DNA of 8,147 nucleotides from Solobacterium sp. (GTDB lineage: Bacteria; Bacillota_I; Bacilli_A; Erysipelotrichales; Erysipelotrichaceae): assembly GCA_017475415.1 (NCBI GenBank), contig JAFVFM010000135.1:1-8147 (forward strand), written 5' to 3'. The notes under the pieces are model-generated. The model searched no databases, had not been told where the DNA came from, and was given only the letters and a program-made list of their open reading frames with translations. A program made the position numbers and the translations under genes. Of the stretch, positions 1 through 6,920 are shown piece by piece (within the stretch, counting starts at the first letter, position 1; the number at the start of each line of letters is the position of its first letter).

Positions 1-26
1 ATAAACACATTCTGACATCGTGTCAA
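1..26 (-). promoter_or_regulatory. Promoter-like site with a dyad, for a gene beyond the left edge
   Basis: On the minus strand a perfect -35 TTGACA (21-26) is followed after exactly 17 nt by TAT at positions 3-1, the first half of a -10 box cut by the edge. A perfect dyad TGACA-TCG-TGTCA (13-25) overlaps the -35 and the spacer, as an operator would. A third half-site, ATGTC, occurs at 31-35. The gene served and the regulator are outside the window. Confidence 0.42.
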
Positions 27-42
27 TATAATGTCGCAAAAT

Positions 43-67
43 AAAGGATTATGCATTACAATCCCTT
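43..67 (-). terminator. Probable Rho-independent terminator after the ABC-HMA operon
   Basis: About 20 nt past the HMA stop the minus strand reads AAGGGATTGT, loop AATGC, then ATAATCCTTT followed by ATTTT. The stem has 10 pairs, two of them G-U wobbles that form only in the minus-strand RNA. The T-tract is interrupted by an A and then ends in GCG, so termination may be partial. Confidence 0.6.
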
Positions 68-85
68 ACTTCTATTATCATTTCC

Positions 86-340
86 TTAACCAAAGAAAGA
101 AAATGCTTTATGTTGAACCCCTTCTTCTTGTATTCCTTTTATTTGATATCCTATTTCTTCTACTGCCTTATTGATTTTATTCCTATCTACCTGTTCTTCT
201 AAAAGGAAGCTTGTTATCCCTTTTTTATACGATGAAGATACTTTTTTAGCTTTAGGATAACAATTACGAATCACATCATTCATATGTGCTTCACACATTG
301 AACAATACATACCATCAATTTCTAATGTGATTTTCTTCAT
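86..340 (-). CDS. Small heavy-metal-associated (HMA) domain protein, CopZ-like
   Basis: An 84-residue soluble protein that is essentially one ferredoxin-like HMA domain. The metal-binding loop is GMYCSMCEAH (10-19), with the CxxC cysteines at 13 and 16, followed by the first helix; EIGYQI (62-67) places a Tyr at 65, where bacterial CopZ-type chaperones have one. A third Cys (27) lies outside the loop. The family binds Cu(I) or a similar soft metal and passes it to partners; here Tyr precedes the first Cys, where many copper chaperones have His. The last 12 or so residues (VQHKAFSFFG) extend beyond the core fold. No signal peptide is present. The ATG has AGGAG at 346-350 with a 5-nt spacer, overlapping the permease stop, so it is the third gene of the ABC operon. 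A link to the transporter is inferred from position only; the metal is unproven. Confidence 0.87.
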   Translation of the reverse strand: MKKITLEIDGMYCSMCEAHMNDVIRNCYPKAKKVSSSYKKGITSFLLEEQVDRNKINKAVEEIGYQIKGIQEEGVQHKAFSFFG

Positions 341-348
341 ACCTACTC

Positions 349-2670
349 CTATTCCACATTCTTTAATGCATCTGTTTTTGGTATACGATAGATCTTTACC
401 ATTTCTAATATTGCTACAACGATATAGGCAATCATACCTGTTAAAAACATACGTACAAATAAATTACTCGGTGCGTGATATGGTAAATATCCTGTCATAC
501 GTGCTGACATATAATCTTCTATCATCCATCGATTCACGCTATTCGCTATAGGTAAACAAATCAGCATTTCCACTATTGTAACGATACTTGTTGCACGTAA
601 ATATAGCTTTTGTATATCTTGTGTTGTATACCCCAATATTTTAACCATGGATATCGATTGACTATTCTTTTCTATGATGATTTTCGTCAATAAATACATC
701 ATCGTAAAGAAAATAACAAATGTAGCTATGCGTAATGCCCTCATAAAACCACCAAAGGAAACATTCAATTGACGTGTTACTTTTGTTAAGCTTTCCGCAT
801 CAATTTCACTAGCGATATATTGCTCATCAATATCCTTAATTTCTTCATCAGAAAAATAAGCTGAGAAATATTCTTCTCCTAAATCAAATACTTCATTAGC
901 GTATTCTTGATTCATAAAGATAGCTACTGAAGAATTATATGGATATATACCATCGATTTTGAATGTATAGACTTTATCTTCATATTGTTCTTTTAATTCA
1001 ATTTCATTCCCTACTTCAGCACGGAATTTATTCGCACAGGCTGTAGAAACATAGATCTTCCCATAGGGTATCTTTTGGTCAATATACTCACTTTCTTCTT
1101 GCACACCATAAACTAATACATTCTCTTCCTTCACGGCATTATGTGTTTTGAGTTGATATAAAGTAAACTTTTCAGCACCCTCTGTTTCTGTCTCAATACC
1201 TTGCATAAATTCCATCAAGGCCATTTTTTCTTCCATACTTTCCGCTTCTAAATTGATATTTGCAGGAATACTAAGAATATATTGTTTTGTCGCTAGTAAA
1301 TCTTCTGCTATCGTTTCTTCATAATGATCTATGGTATATGGCAAACTTAAACCAAATAATAATAAAATGTTCGCTAATAATAAACCAATAAATAACATAA
1401 AGTAATGCGGTATATTCTGGAAAATTACACGCAAACGATAACGGAAGAAGAATGAAATAGAATGCGCTAATTTCATCGCAAAATGATTCTTTTTACGACT
1501 CAAATCATGCCTTAAGAATTGTAATGGAGATATCGATAACTTACGCATTAATACAATTACACTAACAACTATCATGATGATTACTGGCGCAATTGTTGTT
1601 TCTAAAAACGCCTCCATATTGATTAATGTTGGATAATTTGGAAAAGAGTAACTATTGTAATATAAATTACGCATGACATCTTTTAAATAGGTATAACCCA
1701 ACAGATTACCAACTATACAAGCCACAAAGATCACCAACAATAATGGTGATAAATAATGAATAAATAACTCCCACTTTGTATAACCAGAGGCACGTAATGT
1801 ACCAATTACACCCGCTTCTTTAACGATGGTATCTGCTGTTGTTAAAGAGGTCACAAAGGCCATGATCAAAAGCATGATATATAAGAATAAATGAATCATG
1901 GATGAATCTGATTGTAGATCATCCCCCGCAAAGAAAATCGCTTGATTTAAGTATTGCGGTACATATTCTTCTAATTCACTATTCTTTCTTACAGTGGACA
2001 CAAACTCATCTGCCCACTTCTTTTCTTCTGCTTCATCCTTCGCTTTTGATTCATATTGCCACGCGTAACGATAGATTTCTTTTGCCTTTTCTGCTTCGTA
2101 ACTCTCTTCACTTACCACAGCTACACTAAATAAGATTGCATCAAACATGGAATCTTTATTACTCGAAAACATAGCGCTATAATCCGAAAAGGAAACTAAG
2201 CCAACAATTTCATAATCATATTGGTTGGAGGATAAATGATCACCAATTTTAAGTTGATTATTGTCCGCAAAATTTCTATCTATAGCTACTTCATTCATTC
2301 TAGTAGGCATCTTACCTTCATCTAGAATAATCTGATTCACATTTTTTCTTTCTACCATCATCCGCAATGTATGATGATCTTCCATTTCTACATCCTTAAA
2401 AAAGATAGGATAAATTGTATTCCCACTTTTTTCTATTTCATCAATTTGATCATCTGTCAGCTTATTAGCCACAGTAAAATTACCATCTTCAATGTTATAG
2501 AGAGAAAAGCCTTCCGCATAGCCTTTTTGCATACTATCTACCGCAATCAAGTAACCTGAAGCTAAACCAATCATTGCTACCATCATGATAAAGATTGTTG
2601 CATATTTACCTAAGTCACCAAAAATTTCTCTGATCACGCGATGACGCAAAGGATTCTTTTGTCTTACCAT
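349..2670 (-). CDS. FtsX-type ABC transporter permease with two FtsX modules
   Basis: A 773-residue membrane protein forming the transmembrane half of the ABC system. Eight membrane segments are visible, at about 23-45, 257-281, 305-327, 358-378, 421-445, 645-667, 692-712 and 738-760. They form two repeats of one helix, an extracytoplasmic domain (about 46-256 and 446-644) and three helices. Each FtsX module carries the usual motif before its middle helices: GVIGTLRASGYTKWELF (287-303) and MVKILGYTTQDIQKLYLRA (675-693). The C-terminus DALKNVE is typical of the family. The duplicated layout means one polypeptide may do the work of two MacB-like subunits. The start has GAGGA at 2677-2681 with a 6-nt spacer and overlaps the ATPase stop. 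The TAG stop lies inside the ribosome binding site of the HMA gene. The gene appears intact; its substrate is unknown. Confidence 0.92.
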   Translation of the reverse strand: MVRQKNPLRHRVIREIFGDLGKYATIFIMMVAMIGLASGYLIAVDSMQKGYAEGFSLYNIEDGNFTVANKLTDDQIDEIEKSGNTIYPIFFKDVEMEDHHTLRMMVERKNVNQIILDEGKMPTRMNEVAIDRNFADNNQLKIGDHLSSNQYDYEIVGLVSFSDYSAMFSSNKDSMFDAILFSVAVVSEESYEAEKAKEIYRYAWQYESKAKDEAEEKKWADEFVSTVRKNSELEEYVPQYLNQAIFFAGDDLQSDSSMIHLFLYIMLLIMAFVTSLTTADTIVKEAGVIGTLRASGYTKWELFIHYLSPLLLVIFVACIVGNLLGYTYLKDVMRNLYYNSYSFPNYPTLINMEAFLETTIAPVIIMIVVSVIVLMRKLSISPLQFLRHDLSRKKNHFAMKLAHSISFFFRYRLRVIFQNIPHYFMLFIGLLLANILLLFGLSLPYTIDHYEETIAEDLLATKQYILSIPANINLEAESMEEKMALMEFMQGIETETEGAEKFTLYQLKTHNAVKEENVLVYGVQEESEYIDQKIPYGKIYVSTACANKFRAEVGNEIELKEQYEDKVYTFKIDGIYPYNSSVAIFMNQEYANEVFDLGEEYFSAYFSDEEIKDIDEQYIASEIDAESLTKVTRQLNVSFGGFMRALRIATFVIFFTMMYLLTKIIIEKNSQSISMVKILGYTTQDIQKLYLRATSIVTIVEMLICLPIANSVNRWMIEDYMSARMTGYLPYHAPSNLFVRMFLTGMIAYIVVAILEMVKIYRIPKTDALKNVE

Positions 2671-3362
2671 TCTAAATCCTCAGCCTTCTTCTTTTCTACA
2701 TTACGCACAATATCGCGGATCATTCCATCTCTTAAACGCACAACAACATCTGCCATCTCTTTGATTGCTGCATTATGAGTTACCATAATGATGGTGTTTC
2801 CATATTCACGATTGATATCTTCAATTAACTTTAATATTTCTTTCGAAGTCTTATAATCCAAAGCACCTGTAGGCTCATCACATAAAAGAATATCTGGATT
2901 CTTGATAATTGCCCTACCAATCGATGTACGTTGTTGTTGACCACCAGATAATTGTCTAGGTAATTTATCTTGATGTTCTTCTAAGCCTAATAAGACAAGT
3001 AAATGATCAATATCTAATGGTTTTTTACTTAAATAAGCACCTACTTCAATATTCTCTCTTACCGTTAAATTTGGTATGAGATTATACATTTGGAATACAT
3101 AACCCAAATGATTTCTACGATATTGCGTCAATTCCTTCTCTTTCAACATCGTCATTTGTTTACCTAATATTTCTATTGTTCCAGAATCTGCTTCATCTAT
3201 GCCACCTAGTATATTGAGTAATGTACTCTTACCAGAACCGGATGGACCTAACAACACACAAAACTCACCCTTATCAATAGATAGAGAAATTCCTTTTAAT
3301 ACTTCTATGCGATTATCTTTTTCGCCATAGCTTTTATGAATATCTTTTACTTCCAAAAACAT
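2664..3362 (-). CDS. ABC transporter ATP-binding protein, MacB/LolD type
   Basis: Cytoplasmic ATPase that powers the FtsX-type permease encoded next. Numbering from the upstream ATG at 3366-3368 (234 residues), it shows a full nucleotide-binding domain: aromatic A-loop Tyr14 (HKSYG), Walker A GPSGSGKST at 41-49, Q-loop Q93 (VFQMYN), signature LSGGQQQR at 140-147, Walker B ILLCDEP at 160-166, D-loop GALD at 168-171 and switch His198 (VTHN). The LSGGQQQR and CDEPTGALD forms are typical of the MacB/LolD/FtsE group, which drives mechanotransmission or export rather than classical uptake. Ribosome binding site spacing favours the ATG at 3360-3362, giving 232 residues. Its TAA stop overlaps the permease start by 7 nt, so the two are coupled. 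The substrate is not predictable: antimicrobial peptide or drug efflux, lipid or lipoprotein handling, and metal-related export all remain possible. Confidence 0.93.
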   Translation of the reverse strand: MFLEVKDIHKSYGEKDNRIEVLKGISLSIDKGEFCVLLGPSGSGKSTLLNILGGIDEADSGTIEILGKQMTMLKEKELTQYRRNHLGYVFQMYNLIPNLTVRENIEVGAYLSKKPLDIDHLLVLLGLEEHQDKLPRQLSGGQQQRTSIGRAIIKNPDILLCDEPTGALDYKTSKEILKLIEDINREYGNTIIMVTHNAAIKEMADVVVRLRDGMIRDIVRNVEKKKAEDLEW

Positions 3363-3369
3363 GTTCATT

Positions 3370-3374
3370 CTCCT
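3370..3374 (-). promoter_or_regulatory. Ribosome binding site that selects the second ATG of the ABC ATPase
   Basis: The minus strand reads AGGAG, then AATGAAC, then ATG. The upstream ATG (3366-3368) is 1 nt from the AGGAG, too close for initiation; the ATG at 3360-3362 is 7 nt away, a normal spacing. The second ATG is therefore the likely start. Confidence 0.75.
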
Positions 3375-3399
3375 ATTAGTTAATACTAACTAACTATAG
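3373..3399. promoter_or_regulatory. Overlapping dyad repeats, probable repressor operator
   Basis: Plus-strand TTAGTTAATACTAACTAA (3376-3393) is an 18-bp palindrome broken only at one central pair (16 of 18 bases symmetric). A wider dyad overlaps it: CTAT(T)AGTTA at 3373-3382 against TAACTATAG at 3391-3399, with one bulged T. The repeats cover the candidate -10, the start site and the edge of the ribosome binding site of the ABC operon, where a bound dimeric repressor would block transcription. A TetR/AcrR-type regulator is a plausible ligand given the exporter-like genes, but no regulator is in the window. Confidence 0.5.
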
Positions 3400-3420
3400 A
3401 CTAGAAGTCGTAAATTGTAA
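3393..3420 (-). promoter_or_regulatory. Candidate promoter of the ABC transporter operon
   Basis: On the minus strand TATAGT (3393-3398) is a good -10 match. TTACAA (3415-3420), 16 bp upstream, is a weak -35. Transcription would start near 3386, inside the dyad described at 3373-3399, leaving a leader of about 25 nt before the ATG. The position between the preceding terminator and the first gene is right, but the -35 matches the consensus at only 3 of 6 bases. Confidence 0.4.
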
Positions 3421-3422
3421 AT

Positions 3423-3448
3423 AAAAACGCCATGTCTATGACGTTTTT
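3423..3448 (-). terminator. Rho-independent terminator of the gal operon
   Basis: Just after the GH36 stop codon the minus strand reads AAAAACGTCAT, a 4-nt loop AGAC, then ATGGCGTTTTT. This is an 11-bp stem whose one irregular pair is a G-U wobble on the minus-strand RNA (it would be an A-C mismatch in plus-strand RNA), so the fold favours minus-strand transcription. The T-rich 3' arm continues into ATTTACA. The stem is poor in GC, so strength is uncertain, but it sits exactly between two operons. Confidence 0.75.
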
Positions 3449-3454
3449 AACCAT

Positions 3455-5413
3455 TTAAGCATATGTAATTTCTATTTCACAAGTTCCATCAATTGGCAAA
3501 TCTAATGTATAGAAATGATTCTCTTCTTTTAGATATTGATTTACCTCTTCGCCATTTATGCATACACTTTTTACTTTCTTTTCAGTATACCAAGCTATAG
3601 GCCCTGCTTCTTTTACTTTAATACAATCGTAATTTTCTTCTTCCTTCCACTGGCTAATTGCGGTAAAACCTACATACTTATCTATTCTGCCAAAGCAAGC
3701 CATATTTCTTCCCATTGGCGCAAAAAGATAATATTGATAGCTATCCTTTTCTAATTCTCCTTCGCACTTCTTTACAACCTTATGTGCATGACAATCATAA
3801 ATACAATATTCTTTTTCTTTATCTAATTCTTTTATTTCATCTACTTGAAAAGAATAGGATTGTTTAGCATCCGTTAAATTAAACATTAAGGCAACACCTA
3901 CTTTACAATGAGCAGATAAACCATAATTATGTAATTTAAGTACACCTTCCTTAAATGGATCATTCACTATACAATCTTCTGTTGGTAGTAAAGAGCGCTC
4001 TAAGCGTAGGATTTCACCATCTTCATAAACCAATGGTTCAACAATTTCTTTTCTTGTTTCATCCACTCTATCGCTAAAATAAATTGGACCCCCACTTGTT
4101 GCACGTAATAATGCATGCATCTTAGCATCTTCTTGTTTCGTCCAAAACATATCCCAGTCACTTACATAAATACGATTGTGATAAAGATTATTGTATGCAT
4201 TTTGTAATAGATGTTCTTTAAAACCTTCCATCCCTTTAGCTGGCACAAAATCATCTGAATTTCTCGATACAGCTGTACTGCTTCTAGCCACAATAGATTC
4301 CATAGCCATACCCATACAATTGATCACATTCTCATCAAGTACCTTAGAAGCCTCTTCTATAGTTTGTAATAACTCTTTTGCGGCTGTAGGCCCTTCTATA
4401 CGCTTTTGGAAGAATTGCGCAACAGAACTTTCTCCATCAACTTTCACAAAATCAATAACCACTTCTTTTAAATAGATATACCAATTACGATAAAAATCTT
4501 CTGCATCAAATGGATCAGGATAGATGCGTCCATCTTCTCCTTCTATTGTTGGATTCTTTTTCGCTAACTCACTATCTTTTACTAAGCCTTCCCAATACCC
4601 ACAAACTGCATGCCACACACCAAACCAAGAAAGTGAAGTTGTTTCTTTCAATCGTTCAAATAAATCTTTAAAGCCATCTTTAAACTTTTCCTTATTTTCT
4701 TCATAAGCAGCTAATTTCATATCTTCACTACTCATCCATCCATCATCCACCAAAAACCATCGTACCGGTATTCCCTTTTCTTTTAATTCCATTGCCTTAG
4801 CTTCTATACCCTTATCATCTACATCACGATAAAAGGCATCCCAACTACACCAGCCTAAATACTTCAAAAATTCAGGATACTTTCTATTTTCTTTTAATGG
4901 TACATCAAACATTTTCGCCATTTCTTCTACTGCCTTATGAATTGCTTCACTTGCCTTATCTGCCTTAGCACACAAAAGAAATGGAACATTTTCTAATTTC
5001 AATTCTTCCATACCAGAAAACAATCTTAAGCATAATTCATTCTTATCTGTATCCTTGAATTCTGCTTTAAAAGATTGTGAAACCAAAGGCAACATTGCCT
5101 CATAACCATCTTCCTCTTCCATGACTAATACCTGTGTGCGATTAGGTATTTGCGTAAAAGAATCAATAAAAGCCGGTCTAGTCCACCAATCGTTAAACAT
5201 ATATAAAGCTAACATTCGCTTAGGTTCCATCTGCGTATGAATATGTAAATGAACCCCTTCTTTCGCCTCAACGAAATCTTCTACAGCTAAAGTTAATGCA
5301 TAATATGTACAATCCTTATTTACTACTTCTTTTTTTATATTCTCTTCTGCTAAATGAATTGTATTCACATTTCCCTTTAAGCCATTTATTGTTACATCAA
5401 TTGGACTTAGCAT
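3455..5413 (-). CDS. Sip1-related / raffinose-synthase-like GH36 alpha-galactosidase
   Basis: A 652-residue glycoside hydrolase family 36 enzyme of the raffinose synthase / seed imbibition protein (Sip1) branch, expected to cleave terminal alpha-galactosyl residues (melibiose, raffinose family) or transfer them. An N-terminal beta-rich domain (about 1-170) precedes the barrel. Barrel motifs are YLGWCSWDAFY (185-195), LVDDGW (221-226), DFVKVDGESS (321-330) with D326 as predicted nucleophile, SRNSDDF (383-389) as probable acid/base segment, YVSDWDMF (416-423) and RATSGGPIYFSD (437-448). There is no signal peptide, so it is cytosolic and needs imported substrate. Plant relatives are longer (about 750-800 residues). 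The ATG is backed by GAGGA at 5421-5425 (7-nt spacer) inside the end of galT, and the gap to the galT stop is 3 nt. Its place after galK and galT supports galactose release as its job. Hydrolase versus transferase cannot be decided from sequence. Confidence 0.88.
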   Translation of the reverse strand: MLSPIDVTINGLKGNVNTIHLAEENIKKEVVNKDCTYYALTLAVEDFVEAKEGVHLHIHTQMEPKRMLALYMFNDWWTRPAFIDSFTQIPNRTQVLVMEEEDGYEAMLPLVSQSFKAEFKDTDKNELCLRLFSGMEELKLENVPFLLCAKADKASEAIHKAVEEMAKMFDVPLKENRKYPEFLKYLGWCSWDAFYRDVDDKGIEAKAMELKEKGIPVRWFLVDDGWMSSEDMKLAAYEENKEKFKDGFKDLFERLKETTSLSWFGVWHAVCGYWEGLVKDSELAKKNPTIEGEDGRIYPDPFDAEDFYRNWYIYLKEVVIDFVKVDGESSVAQFFQKRIEGPTAAKELLQTIEEASKVLDENVINCMGMAMESIVARSSTAVSRNSDDFVPAKGMEGFKEHLLQNAYNNLYHNRIYVSDWDMFWTKQEDAKMHALLRATSGGPIYFSDRVDETRKEIVEPLVYEDGEILRLERSLLPTEDCIVNDPFKEGVLKLHNYGLSAHCKVGVALMFNLTDAKQSYSFQVDEIKELDKEKEYCIYDCHAHKVVKKCEGELEKDSYQYYLFAPMGRNMACFGRIDKYVGFTAISQWKEEENYDCIKVKEAGPIAWYTEKKVKSVCINGEEVNQYLKEENHFYTLDLPIDGTCEIEITYA

Positions 5414-5416
5414 TTC

Positions 5417-6910
5417 TTATTCCTCATTTATGTTTTCTAAAAAGCGTACAAAGCCATCCAAACCTTGTTCATTCCTTTTGTATACACCTGCATCCTTTAA
5501 TACTTCCATAAATACCATGCCAATTTCTTTTTTCAAAATATCCTTTGTATTATCTTGCGTTATTGAATAATGAGAAGCTATCTCCTTAGCCCAAGGAATA
5601 TGTTTTTGTATGGATTCATCATATTCATTTTCACTATATTGGTTCACTAAAGCTTCTTCTAATATTTCCATCTCTTTCGCTAAACGACCAGGTAATACAG
5701 CCAATCCCATTACTTCTATCAGCCCTATATTTTCCTTTTTTATATGGTGAAGCTTACTATGTGGATGGAAGATACCTAATGGATGTTCATTCGTTGTACG
5801 ATTGTTTCTTAACACCAAATCCATCTCATATTTGCCATCCTTCATTCGACAAATCGGAGTGATGGTATTATGTGGTTCATCCTCTGTATAGGCATAAATA
5901 TCACATGTTGGATCAGAATAATTTCGCCATCTCTCTAATATCTTAGTGGATAGGTCTTCTATTTTTTTCTTATCTTCACTTCTTAAACGAATTACACTCA
6001 TTGGCCATTTTACTATCCCTGCTTCTACATCTTCATAGCCTTTAAATATCCACTTTTTTTCTACCTTTGCCACTTCCATCGCAAAAGTATGCCTACCACC
6101 TTGGAAGTGTTCATGACTTAAGATACTCCCTCCTACAATAGGTAAGTCTGCATTTGAGCCTATAAAATAATGAGGAAATTCTTCCACAAAATCCAAGAGC
6201 TTTCGGAAAGTCGCCCTTTCCATTTTCATTGGCACATGTTTGGCATTTAATACAATACAATGTTCATTGTAATAAACATAAGGACTATATTGCAGATACC
6301 ATTCTTCATTCGCTAATGTAAGTGGAATTAAGCGATGATTCCCACGCGCAGGATGATTCATTCTTCCTGCATAGCCTTCATTTTCAATACATAGTTGGCA
6401 TTTAGGATAATTAACCATCACTGCCTTGCCTTCCTCAGCAATCGCTTTAGGATCTTTTTCTGGCTTAGATAGATTAATTGTGATATCTAATTTTCCGAAT
6501 TCTGTTTCTACCTGCCATTTCTTATCTTTTACAATGCGATATTTACGAATATAATTCGTCTTTTGACTAAAGTCATAATAATAATCTGTAGCCTTTTTAG
6601 CCGATTCTTCCTTAAGGGAGAAAAATGTTTTTTGTACGATAGAAGGCATAGGTGTTAAACAATCCATTAGTTCTGTATCAAATAAATCTTTATGTGCAAT
6701 TGTATCTTCAATTAATCCCTTTTGAATAGCACACTTACATAAACCTTCTAAGCATTTCACCAAATCGTCTTCTACTTCATCACATTCGCTATATTCATCC
6801 TCATGTAGCAGATGTAAAAGGCGATCGCGTACATAGATTGTATCTGCTTTATCGATTAAGTTTTCTCTTATTCCATATTGAATTAAAGAATGTATATATT
6901 TCGAAATCAT
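5417..6910 (-). CDS. galT: UDP-glucose--hexose-1-phosphate uridylyltransferase, class II
   Basis: GalT exchanges galactose-1-phosphate with UDP-glucose, giving glucose-1-phosphate and UDP-galactose in the cytosol. At 497 residues it has the usual length of the Bacillota class II form, which is longer than the E. coli type (about 350). Visible motifs are CQLCIENEGYAGR at 171-183 (a Cys pair that may bind metal, inferred by analogy with class I), YYNEHCIVL at 213-221, GGSILSHEHFQGG at 260-272, and NNRTTNEHPLGIFHPH at 369-384. In the H266-E-H268-F-Q270 core, H268 matches the uridylylated histidine of the class I HPHGQ motif, and Q270 matches its glutamine. The ATG start is supported by AGGGAG at 6917-6922 with a 6-nt spacer; that site overlaps the galK stop, with only 10 nt between the genes, so the two are co-transcribed and probably translationally coupled. 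Confidence 0.96.
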   Translation of the reverse strand: MISKYIHSLIQYGIRENLIDKADTIYVRDRLLHLLHEDEYSECDEVEDDLVKCLEGLCKCAIQKGLIEDTIAHKDLFDTELMDCLTPMPSIVQKTFFSLKEESAKKATDYYYDFSQKTNYIRKYRIVKDKKWQVETEFGKLDITINLSKPEKDPKAIAEEGKAVMVNYPKCQLCIENEGYAGRMNHPARGNHRLIPLTLANEEWYLQYSPYVYYNEHCIVLNAKHVPMKMERATFRKLLDFVEEFPHYFIGSNADLPIVGGSILSHEHFQGGRHTFAMEVAKVEKKWIFKGYEDVEAGIVKWPMSVIRLRSEDKKKIEDLSTKILERWRNYSDPTCDIYAYTEDEPHNTITPICRMKDGKYEMDLVLRNNRTTNEHPLGIFHPHSKLHHIKKENIGLIEVMGLAVLPGRLAKEMEILEEALVNQYSENEYDESIQKHIPWAKEIASHYSITQDNTKDILKKEIGMVFMEVLKDAGVYKRNEQGLDGFVRFLENINEE

Positions 6911-6920
6911 ATCTATCTCC

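Noticed and set aside
13..25. Dyad TGACA-TCG-TGTCA considered as a copper-repressor (CopY) box or as a terminator
   Set aside because: CopY boxes have a 2-nt centre and TACA/TGTA arms, which this lacks. The 5-bp stem has no T-tract after it, and the hairpin at 43-67 is a better terminator.
327..551. Plus-strand open frame across the end of the permease gene and the start of the HMA gene
   Set aside because: It lies antisense to two well-supported genes, lacks a convincing ribosome binding site, and its hydrophobic composition is what the complement of such codons gives.
3369..3454. Catabolite-repression (cre) site, riboswitch or small RNA in the gap between the two operons
   Set aside because: No cre-like sequence is visible, and the short gap is filled by the terminator, candidate promoter and dyad repeats, leaving no room for a structured leader.
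4191..4475. Plus-strand open frame of 94 codons inside the GH36 gene
   Set aside because: It is antisense to the conserved catalytic region, has no recognisable motifs and no neighbouring plus-strand gene.
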